The notes under the pieces were generated by a model. It saw only the letters and a list, made by a program, of their open reading frames with translations. It ran no database searches and was not told the DNA's origin. Positions 6,315-12,108 of a stretch of 12,108 nt of DNA are shown here, in pieces. The translations under genes and the position numbers were made by a program. This DNA comes from Bacillota bacterium (lineage in GTDB: Bacteria; Bacillota; Clostridia; Christensenellales; SZUA-584), in the NCBI GenBank assembly GCA_023436525.1, contig JAEZIW010000055.1, forward strand, positions 1 to 12,108. The letters are read 5' to 3'. Each line of letters starts with the position of its first letter. Position 1 is the stretch's first letter.

Positions 6315-7117
6315 ACCGCAAGATCTACTCGGCACCCTATCTGTTCTGGGTACTGCTCTTCGTCATCGGGCCGATACTGATCACGCTGTTTTATGCGTTC
6401 GGCCAAAGCTCATTGACATTTGACAACCTTACCAAAGCGTTTTCTGGCGATTATATTAATACTTTTTTTGATTCTGTGCTGACCGCGCTGATTGTCACGC
6501 TCGTTTGCCTGCTAATCGGTTATCCGGCAGCATACATCATTTCGCGGCTCCGCGCGTCTACCGCGCGCATTATTATCATACTCATGGTAATGCCGATGTG
6601 GATGAATTTTTTGCTGCGCACCTATGCGTGGAAGGCGCTGCTCGATCCAAGCGGCATCATCAATCAGCTGTTAACCGCATTGGGTCTCCCGTCGCAGCAG
6701 CTGATCAACACACAGGGCGCGGTGATTATGGGGCTGCTTTATAACTTTCTTCCGTTTATGATACTGCCGATCTACACGGCAATACAAAAGATGGATCACT
6801 CGCTGATTGAAGCGTCAAGCGACCTTGGCGCGAACAAGTTCAAAACCTTCGGGCGCGTGATACTGCCCTTGAGCTTGCCCGGCATTATCTCGGGTATCGT
6901 GATGGTGTTTATGCCCGCCATCACCACATTTGTGGTGACCAAACTGCTCGGCGGCGGACACTATTTCATGTACGGCGATCTGATCGAATTCCAGTTCACG
7001 ACGGCTCGAAACTGGGAGTTTGGCTCGGCGCTCGCGGTGGTCATGTTCCTGCTGATGATCGTCAGCATGGTGATCATGCGCCGCATCGATAAAGACGGCG
7101 AGGGGTACATGCTATGA
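6311..7117 (+). CDS. potB: spermidine/putrescine ABC transporter permease PotB
   Basis: This 268-residue integral membrane protein forms half of the transport channel. It begins MNRKIYSAPYLFWVLLFVIGPI, a normal PotB start with the first helix at about 8-30. Further hydrophobic segments lie at about 55-78, 86-104, 135-158, 190-212 and 238-256, six in all, as expected. The cytoplasmic EAA loop that contacts PotA is EASSDLGANKFKTFGRVILPLSLPG (167-191, short parts: EASSDLGA and LPLSLPG). The start overlaps the potA stop (ATGA) and the stop overlaps the potC start in the same way, so the three genes are translationally coupled. A longer reading from 6215 is possible but is argued against by the ribosome binding site. 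Length fits the family. Confidence 0.94.
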   Translation: MNRKIYSAPYLFWVLLFVIGPILITLFYAFGQSSLTFDNLTKAFSGDYINTFFDSVLTALIVTLVCLLIGYPAAYIISRLRASTARIIIILMVMPMWMNFLLRTYAWKALLDPSGIINQLLTALGLPSQQLINTQGAVIMGLLYNFLPFMILPIYTAIQKMDHSLIEASSDLGANKFKTFGRVILPLSLPGIISGIVMVFMPAITTFVVTKLLGGGHYFMYGDLIEFQFTTARNWEFGSALAVVMFLLMIVSMVIMRRIDKDGEGYML

Positions 7118-7959
7118 AGCGGTTTTCGAAGCGGTTTTATGTAGGCCTCATACTGCTGTTCTTGTATCTGCCCATCATTACGCTGATCGTTTTCTCATTT
7201 AACGGCAGCAAAACAATGGCGCGGTGGAGCGGCTTTTCACTCAAATGGTACGGCGAGCTTTTTACCGATCCGATCATTCTTGATGCCATATTTGTGACGT
7301 TGAGCATTGCTTTGCTCGCATCGCTGATTTCCACCGTGATCGGGACGATGGCGGCCTTCGGCATTAACAGCATGAAAAAACACGCCAAATCATTAACGCT
7401 GAGCGGCACCTATATCCCAATGATCAATGCGGATATCGTGACAGGCGTTTCGATGCTGCTGTTGTTCATATTGCTCAGAATTCCGCGCGGATACATGACG
7501 CTGCTGATCGCGCACATCACGTTTTGCCTGCCGTATGTGGTGCTTTCGGTGCTGCCGCGTCTGAAAAGTATGGATTCCGCGCTTTACGAAGCGGCTCTTG
7601 ATATGGGCGCAACGCCGCGTCAGGCGATGCTTAAGGTGGTGCTGCCGGATATTATGCCCGGTGTGATAACGGGGTTCATTCTTGCGTTCACGCTCTCGTT
7701 CGACGATTTTGTCATCAGCTTCTTCTCGACGCAGGGCACGCTCTCGAATCTGTCTGTTTATATCTATTCGATGGCGAAGCTCGGCATTAACCCGAAGATC
7801 AATGCGCTCAGCGCCATTATGTTTGTGGTGGTTGTGCTGCTGCTGATTATCATCAACAAACGCAGCCCCGATGTGCTGGCCGCACAGGGTGACACCTCGA
7901 AAAGCGGTGGATTTAAAGGCCATAAAAAGAGCAAAAGCCGCTCGGGTGCGGCTGCATAA
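7114..7959 (+). CDS. potC: spermidine/putrescine ABC transporter permease PotC
   Basis: This 281-residue permease forms the second half of the channel. It opens with the first helix at about 8-29 ending in the family-typical SFNGSK, followed by ARWSGFSLKWYGELF. Further helices lie at about 57-83, 101-122, 130-148, 184-207 and 230-248. The EAA loop is at 159-183 (EAALDMGATPRQ, VVLPDIMPG). The FDDFVISFF segment (196-204) is characteristic of PotC. The gene overlaps potB by four bases. The C-terminus (about 251-281) is a polar tail rich in Lys and Ser that ends RSGAAA, longer and more basic than I expect for the family and lying in the cytoplasm. potD follows after 19 bases. Confidence 0.94.
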   Translation: MKRFSKRFYVGLILLFLYLPIITLIVFSFNGSKTMARWSGFSLKWYGELFTDPIILDAIFVTLSIALLASLISTVIGTMAAFGINSMKKHAKSLTLSGTYIPMINADIVTGVSMLLLFILLRIPRGYMTLLIAHITFCLPYVVLSVLPRLKSMDSALYEAALDMGATPRQAMLKVVLPDIMPGVITGFILAFTLSFDDFVISFFSTQGTLSNLSVYIYSMAKLGINPKINALSAIMFVVVVLLLIIINKRSPDVLAAQGDTSKSGGFKGHKKSKSRSGAAA

Positions 7960-7966
7960 TTTTCTT

Positions 7967-7972
7967 AAGGAG
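7967..7972 (+). promoter_or_regulatory. Shine-Dalgarno site fixing the potD start
   Basis: AAGGAG lies six bases before the ATG at 7979 and places the lipoprotein signal at the very N-terminus. The in-frame upstream start at 7871 lies inside potC and would bury the signal peptide, so it is rejected. Confidence 0.8.
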
Positions 7973-7978
7973 AAACCG

Positions 7979-9043
7979 ATGAAAAAAACTGTCCTCGTGC
8001 TAATCGCATTGATCCTCGCCCTATCAGCTTTTGTTGGCGGATGCAGCGCCACTTCGTCTTCCGGCAAAGAAAAAGTCACCATCAATGTACTGAACTGGGG
8101 TGATTACATTGAAGACTCGCTGATATCCAAATTCGAAGCTCAATACGACTGGATCAAGGTGAATTACACCACCGTTGCATCCAACGAAGAGATGTATACA
8201 ATCGTAACAACCGAAGGCTCTGACTTTGATATCATCTTCCCGTCTGACTATATGGTGGAACGGCTGATCAATGAAGACAGGCTCAATACCATCAATTACG
8301 ATAACATTCCCAATGCGCAGTATTTAAACGACTTCAACTTGGAGCAGTCGTACGACCCCGGCAACAAGTATTCCGTGCCTTATACATGGGGCACCGTGGG
8401 CATCTTGTACAACAAGACGCTTGTTCCCACGCCGCCGACCAGTTGGAGCGCGTTATGGGACGATCAATATGCCGGTAAAATCTATATGTATGACAGCATG
8501 AGAGATTCGATAGCCGTTGCGCTGCTTTACCTCGGATACGATATCAATACGCGTAACGATGCCCAGCTTGCGGAAGCGGTGGAAGCGCTGAAAACCCAGA
8601 AGCCCCTCGTGCAAAGCTACGGCAGCGATGAAATGCGCGACAGCATGATCAACGGCAGCGGCGCGCTGTGCGTGACGTATTCGGGCGACGCGGTGTTCTC
8701 GATGCTGGAAAGCGAGAATTTAGGCTACGCGGTGCCCGACGAAGGCTCTAACCTTTGGTTCGACTGCATGGTGATTCCCAAGACCAGCCAGCATCAGGAG
8801 GCGGCGGAAGCGTTCATCAATTTCCTGCTTGACCCTGAGGTCGCCAAGATCAACACCGAATATATTGGCTATTCCACGCCCAACAACAAGGCGCTGGAGA
8901 TGGTTGACCAGTGGTATAAAGACAACAACGCATATAACCCGGCTGACGATGTGGTGAAACGGTGCACCGTGTATCACGATCTCGGAGATTTTGAATCGAA
9001 ATACGCCGAGGCATGGCAGGAGGTTAAATGGTATAAACCGTGA
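7979..9043 (+). CDS. potD: spermidine/putrescine-binding lipoprotein PotD
   Basis: This 354-residue extracellular substrate-binding protein has a lipoprotein signal, MKKTVLVLIALILALSAFVGGC, with lipobox VGGC and C22 the predicted lipidated residue. The mature part matches the PotD/PotF fold: VLNWGDYI (near residue 40), DFDIIFPSDYMVERL, PYTWGTVGILYNK, the YMYDSMRDSIAVALLYLGYD segment and FINFLLDPEVAKINTEYIGYSTPN near the end. The aromatic and acidic residues in these segments line the polyamine site in family members. It captures the ligand and delivers it to PotBC. Spermidine, putrescine or both cannot be distinguished by eye. Start choice rests on the AAGGAG at 7967-7972. A terminator begins 17 bases after its stop, so it is the last gene of the operon. 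Confidence 0.95.
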   Translation: MKKTVLVLIALILALSAFVGGCSATSSSGKEKVTINVLNWGDYIEDSLISKFEAQYDWIKVNYTTVASNEEMYTIVTTEGSDFDIIFPSDYMVERLINEDRLNTINYDNIPNAQYLNDFNLEQSYDPGNKYSVPYTWGTVGILYNKTLVPTPPTSWSALWDDQYAGKIYMYDSMRDSIAVALLYLGYDINTRNDAQLAEAVEALKTQKPLVQSYGSDEMRDSMINGSGALCVTYSGDAVFSMLESENLGYAVPDEGSNLWFDCMVIPKTSQHQEAAEAFINFLLDPEVAKINTEYIGYSTPNNKALEMVDQWYKDNNAYNPADDVVKRCTVYHDLGDFESKYAEAWQEVKWYKP

Positions 9044-9059
9044 TGAAATAGAGTCCTGT

Positions 9060-9086
9060 GAGCCGGTCAGCTGACCGGCTCTTTTT
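9060..9086 (+). terminator. Rho-independent terminator of the XRE-potABCD operon
   Basis: GAGCCGGTCA (9060-9069) pairs perfectly with TGACCGGCTC (9072-9081), and the whole 22 bases read as a perfect palindrome; in practice a stem of about 8 bp with a CAGCTG loop forms. Five T residues follow (9082-9086). The minus strand has no T-run after the hairpin, so it terminates only plus-strand transcripts. Confidence 0.9.
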
Positions 9087-9266
9087 GATATGCTTTTCCT
9101 TTTAGGAAGGCAGGTAATGCAGAGCATTTGATGAGCTATTGAAAAATAAACTCCTCATCAGCCTCCTGTCGGCGATAGCTTCGCCTGAGAAGAGAATCCA
9201 TAAATGCACGACTGGAAGACGCTATAATACTCTACGTCTAACAAACAATGATGCCTTAATTCTTAA
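9087..9266. other. non-coding, hairpin-rich stretch between convergent genes
   Basis: No credible gene lies here; a plus-strand open frame starting at 9139 runs mostly antisense to the surface-protein gene and looks random. Three inverted repeats follow one another: TGATGAG/CTCATCA (9129-9135 and 9154-9160), GGCGA-TAGCT-TCGCC (9171-9185) and AGACG/CGTCT (9217-9221 and 9235-9239). None has a T-run on either strand, so they are not clear terminators. The stretch lies directly beyond the irregular end of the minus-strand surface-protein gene. Confidence 0.5.
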
Positions 9267-11246
9267 TCAAGTACTCCCCCGCCTTTTACGGCCTCTGGAC
9301 CAATATCCTGATTCCCTGGTCGTGCCCGCCTGCGACGTAACCACCACACTCACCATCGTGCTTTGGCCGTTTGCCAATGTGATCTTTTGTGAGGATTTTT
9401 TCGCGCCGTTGATCGTCACTTTGGAAAGCTTGTCAAACGCTTTTGCCGATACCGTGACCGCGCCTTTGTCTGCAGGCAATGTGAGCGTATAATCCGTTGC
9501 GCCTGCGCTGAACCCGGGCGACAGCGGTACACTCGTTTTAAGTGTTTTGAGGTTTGTATTCGTGGACGGCGCGCGCGTGACGGTGACCGTGTACGTCTTT
9601 TTCGCTCCCGACTGCGCTTTCACCGTGAACTTGAGCACCTTGGTTTGCCCGTTCTTGAGCGTGAGCTTTTTTGATGCCGGAGAGACCTTCGCCATCGCGT
9701 TGGATTTTTCGGCTTTGATCGTGACGCTGCTCGTGTTTTCATCGAGGTTCAGCGTGTAGTTCGTCACGTTCGCGTCAAACGGCTGGCTCAATACCCCGGC
9801 CGTGTTGGTCAGCGAGGCGAGATTATTGTCACCGGATTTTGCGCGAGTGACAGTGAACTTATAGGTCGAGCTCTTTTTACCGAGTTTAAGCTTAATCGTT
9901 ACTGTTTTGCTTTTACCGTTGGCAAGGGAAACAGTGGTGCTGGAAACAGCTTTCCCGTTAATGGTCATTGATGATCCATAGTAATATTTTATCGGAGTTA
10001 TTGTGACACTGGGTTCGTTTTCACCCAGATTTATTTTGTACTTGTACACCAACGGCATAAATGCGCGGGATAGCGACCCCGCAGTCAGTTGTACATTTGA
10101 AAGGTACGATTCAACGGGTATGTATTTGGCGGTGAAACTCGTATCATTGAATACCTGATATGGAAATTCTGCCAGGCTTGCATTCGTGCCGCCAACTACC
10201 CATCCGACAAACTCCCAGCCTTTATTTGTTGGTACATCAGGTGCATTAATGTACACACCGCACCCAACCGTTCTGTAATACTCCGGTTGACCATTTGCTG
10301 GGTATATGGTTATGGTATGCGTGTTATTAGGATCGAACACCGCTGTTGGATAACCGTACCAAGGGTTAGTAAAGCCGGTGTTGCCGTTAATATAATAAAT
10401 CGTAAAATTCGGGCTGCAATAATCAAATACACCCAATCCGCCAATAACCGGACCTTTAATATCATAATTCAGAATTGGTGCGTTTCCTAAAAAATAAGCC
10501 TTGCTTAAGTTAGTGCAATATGAAAATGCATACTTGCCGATATTAATAACACTCGCGGGTATCGTGATGTCTTTTAACATCGTGCAATTATAAAAAGCAT
10601 TTGCTTGTATTGTGGTTAAACTCGTCGGCAGATTAACACTGCGAAGCATAGTACAGCCTGCAAAAGCATTTGCGCCAATACACGTTGTCCCGTTTTGAAT
10701 ATCAACCCTAGCCATCTGATAACAATTTGCAAACGCTCCCGTGCTAATCATGCGTACGCTACTCGGTATAGTGACATCACCAATGTTGAGATTGTTGAAA
10801 AATGCATTTTCTCCTATAGCTGATACCAGGAAACCGTCAAGAACCGATGGTATTTTCACAGTAACACTGCTGCCATGATACCTCGTAATCGTCACCGTCC
10901 CGTCGCCGTTGTCCGCATAATCATAATCGCCCGATGTCGCGCACGGTTCCATCTGCTGAGCAGACTCATCCGCTGATTCAGCCAGCTGAATATCGCCGGG
11001 CAATTCGGGCTGTATTTCTTCTGAAGGAATCGGTATTTCTGACGGCTCTTCTGTCGACGCTTCCGATGGCAAAGGCGATTCAACCGGTGTTTCCGCTGGC
11101 TCCGGCTCCACTGTTTGTGTTGGCGCGGGGCTTTCCGCAGGCGGCTCCTCTGCGAACGACGATGGCATGTCCCACGCGAACACAGCTGCAAACAAAATCA
11201 GAGATAAGGCCAAAGCGATAAAACGTCTGCCGGAAAACTCACGCAT
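9267..11246 (-). CDS. secreted BspA-like leucine-rich-repeat protein with cadherin-like repeats
   Basis: This 659-residue protein starts with a signal peptide (about 1-32, cleavage near SFA|EEP). A Pro/Glu/Ser-rich linker covers about 33-100. About 138-285 holds five LRR_5/BspA-type repeats of about 23 residues (patterns such as IGANAFAGCTMLRSVNLPTSL). About 308-377 resembles an InlB B-repeat (Flg_new), with GWEFVGWVVGG. Three repeats of about 85 residues follow, at 380-470, 474-560 and 564-644, each with a Y-x-L-N/T-L strand and ending TYKFTVTRA, TYTVTVTRA and, abnormally, ESGYWSRGRKRRGST; they match the cadherin-like beta-sandwich family. Such proteins are surface adhesins or binding proteins; the ligand is unknown. 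No LPXTG, SLH or membrane anchor is present. AAGGAG ten bases before the ATG supports the start. The C-terminus appears truncated or rearranged. Confidence 0.88.
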   Translation of the reverse strand: MREFSGRRFIALALSLILFAAVFAWDMPSSFAEEPPAESPAPTQTVEPEPAETPVESPLPSEASTEEPSEIPIPSEEIQPELPGDIQLAESADESAQQMEPCATSGDYDYADNGDGTVTITRYHGSSVTVKIPSVLDGFLVSAIGENAFFNNLNIGDVTIPSSVRMISTGAFANCYQMARVDIQNGTTCIGANAFAGCTMLRSVNLPTSLTTIQANAFYNCTMLKDITIPASVINIGKYAFSYCTNLSKAYFLGNAPILNYDIKGPVIGGLGVFDYCSPNFTIYYINGNTGFTNPWYGYPTAVFDPNNTHTITIYPANGQPEYYRTVGCGVYINAPDVPTNKGWEFVGWVVGGTNASLAEFPYQVFNDTSFTAKYIPVESYLSNVQLTAGSLSRAFMPLVYKYKINLGENEPSVTITPIKYYYGSSMTINGKAVSSTTVSLANGKSKTVTIKLKLGKKSSTYKFTVTRAKSGDNNLASLTNTAGVLSQPFDANVTNYTLNLDENTSSVTIKAEKSNAMAKVSPASKKLTLKNGQTKVLKFTVKAQSGAKKTYTVTVTRAPSTNTNLKTLKTSVPLSPGFSAGATDYTLTLPADKGAVTVSAKAFDKLSKVTINGAKKSSQKITLANGQSTMVSVVVTSQAGTTRESGYWSRGRKRRGST

Positions 11247-11313
11247 AGATCACAAACTCCTTAAAATATTAAATAACGAATATACAATAAAAGGGGTTAG
11301 AAAATAATAACTT

Positions 11314-11341
11314 ATTATAGCATATATTCTTATCTTTCCAA
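11314..11341 (-). promoter_or_regulatory. extended -10 promoter of the LRR surface-protein gene
   Basis: Read on the minus strand, TATAAT (11319-11314) is a perfect -10 and is preceded by TGC, giving an extended -10 (TGnTATAAT). TTGGAA (11341-11336, 4 of 6) lies 16 bases upstream as a weak -35. Transcription would start near 11307, leaving an AT-rich leader of about 60 bases before the ATG at 11246. Confidence 0.6.
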
Positions 11342-11365
11342 AACATTTTTTCCGTCAATGCAGAC

Positions 11366-11392
11366 AAAAAACCGGCCATATAGACCGGCTTT
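11366..11392 (-). terminator. Rho-independent terminator of the ABC-2 permease gene
   Basis: On the minus strand AAAGCCGGTC pairs with GGCCGGTTTT around a TATAT loop, ten pairs with two G:T wobbles, and runs into a T-run (complement of 11366-11371). It begins about 14 bases after the permease stop codon. Confidence 0.8.
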
Positions 11393-11406
11393 CAGTTGAA
11401 GTTATG

Positions 11407-12108
11407 CTATGCTCTCTTTTTAGCCATCCGCATCATGGCCAGCAGATAAAACAATATTCCTGTCAAAGCAAGAAAAGCAATGCTCATTAATGGTGTCACA
11501 GAAAAATCACCTAGCTTGTACGTTACCCCCATCATGCCGTTAAACCCGTCCAGCGCCTGCTGCGGCGCACCCGCAAATGCCGTCTCCATCGGCGCGCCCA
11601 TCAAAACCTGCCGGAACAGCGCCGCTGCGTGCGACGTGGGAAACACTTTAACAACAGTCTGCACCGCTTCGGGCAGCGTCCCAATCGGCAGATAAATGCC
11701 CGCAATGAAGCCAATCAGCGTGCCGACAATCGTGCTGGCTGTTGTATACGCGTTCATGCTCTTGAAAAAAGTCACAATAAAGAACATCAAAGCCGTGTTC
11801 GATAGTGTTGCAATAATAATAAGCCCCAAAACCTGTATCAATTCCCAAACGCCCGGCAGCTGCCCCCCGTTCGCCAGCACATAGATTTCCGACAGCACCA
11901 GCGCAACCGCGCTCATGACAACACCAATGATCACCACGCTTATGAGGTAACCGCCCGATATGCTGCTTCTTTTGATCGGTGCCGAGTAAAAATCCTTTGC
12001 GATTTTCTTTGATTTATCCTCTACCATAATGCCAAATGCCCCAAGAGTTGTGGTGACCGATGTCACCGCGAGCAGGCCCGATATCAGCCAGCTGTCCATC
12101 AAAAAGCG
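11407..12108 (-). CDS. ABC-2 type transporter permease, C-terminal part
   Basis: The frame stays open to the window edge, so the start lies beyond 12108; 233 residues are visible and the N-terminal part with the first helix is missing. About five hydrophobic segments are seen: WLISGLLAVTSVTTTLGAFG, the segment after GGYLISVVII, LGLIIIATLSNTALMFFIV, the VGTLIGFIAGIYLPIG region and a last helix near LMSIAFLALTGILFYLLA. The segments DFYSAPIKRSSISGGY and VFPTSHAAALFRQVLMG are typical of the ABC-2 membrane family that exports drugs, lipids or polysaccharides with a separate ATPase. The ATPase gene is not in the window but may lie just upstream, beyond the edge. Substrate cannot be told. A terminator follows the stop closely. 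Confidence 0.88.
   Translation of the reverse strand, partial: RFLMDSWLISGLLAVTSVTTTLGAFGIMVEDKSKKIAKDFYSAPIKRSSISGGYLISVVIIGVVMSAVALVLSEIYVLANGGQLPGVWELIQVLGLIIIATLSNTALMFFIVTFFKSMNAYTTASTIVGTLIGFIAGIYLPIGTLPEAVQTVVKVFPTSHAAALFRQVLMGAPMETAFAGAPQQALDGFNGMMGVTYKLGDFSVTPLMSIAFLALTGILFYLLAMMRMAKKRA

Noticed and set aside
7393..8085. Minus-strand open frame of 230 residues opposite potC and potD
   Set aside because: It is antisense to two well-supported transporter genes, and its His/Arg-rich composition marks it as a shadow.
9235..9241. GTCTAAC, an integron attC-like core site (RYYYAAC)
   Set aside because: No complementary GTTRRRY partner is present at the spacing attC needs, and no integrase gene is in the window.
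9139..9492. Plus-strand open frame of 117 residues
   Set aside because: Most of it is antisense to the surface-protein gene, it has no clear ribosome binding site, and the encoded peptide has no recognisable pattern.

Overview
The window looks like chromosomal DNA from an anaerobic, Gram-positive-type bacterium of the class Clostridia. GC content is moderate by eye. The pointers are Shine-Dalgarno sites of the AAGGAG type, a flavodiiron/DUF438 stress cluster, lipoproteins with a classic lipobox, an XRE-cupin regulator in front of a polyamine ABC transporter, and a BspA-like leucine-rich-repeat surface protein with cadherin-like repeats. No rRNA, tRNA, CRISPR array, intact insertion sequence or phage gene was seen. 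The species cannot be named from this sequence.

Layout. (1) 1-2144, plus strand: the 3' end of a flavodiiron (FprA-type) flavoprotein, a DUF1858 mini-protein, a DUF438-hemerythrin-PAS protein and a small cupin. They are tightly spaced and closed by a strong terminator, so this is probably one operon for handling O2, NO or redox stress. (2) 2184-3319, plus: a DNA alkyl-transfer repair protein (Ogt/MGMT family) with its own promoter, then an unrecognised two-helix membrane protein. (3) 3433-4320, plus: a lipoprotein with a transglutaminase-like (Cys-His-Asp) domain. (4) 4321-4694: a non-coding stretch holding a short dispersed-repeat-like element, a promoter and overlapping palindromes that look like an operator. 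(5) 4695-9086, plus: an XRE-cupin regulator followed by potA-potB-potC-potD, a complete spermidine/putrescine-type uptake system with ATGA overlaps and a perfect-palindrome terminator. (6) 9087-9266: a short hairpin-rich non-coding stretch. (7) 11246-9267, minus: a secreted BspA-like LRR protein with its own extended -10 promoter. Its last repeat breaks off abruptly. (8) 12108-11366, minus: the 3' part of an ABC-2 transporter permease and its terminator.

How the parts work together. The first cluster combines a diiron O2/NO reductase with a putative diiron hemerythrin plus PAS sensor and a cupin, as expected for an anaerobe's defence against oxidants. In the second operon the regulator probably senses a polyamine or related small molecule through its cupin domain and acts on the palindromes in front of its own gene. 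PotD captures the substrate outside the cell, PotB and PotC form the channel, and PotA supplies the ATPase.

What deserves a second look: the operator and missing Shine-Dalgarno site of the regulator, the broken C-terminus of the surface protein and the structured DNA next to it, the shared CCGGC/GCCGG core of all three terminators, and the uncharacterised hemerythrin-PAS protein. I did not find a convincing wholly new system. Most of the window is recognisable Clostridia housekeeping and accessory content.
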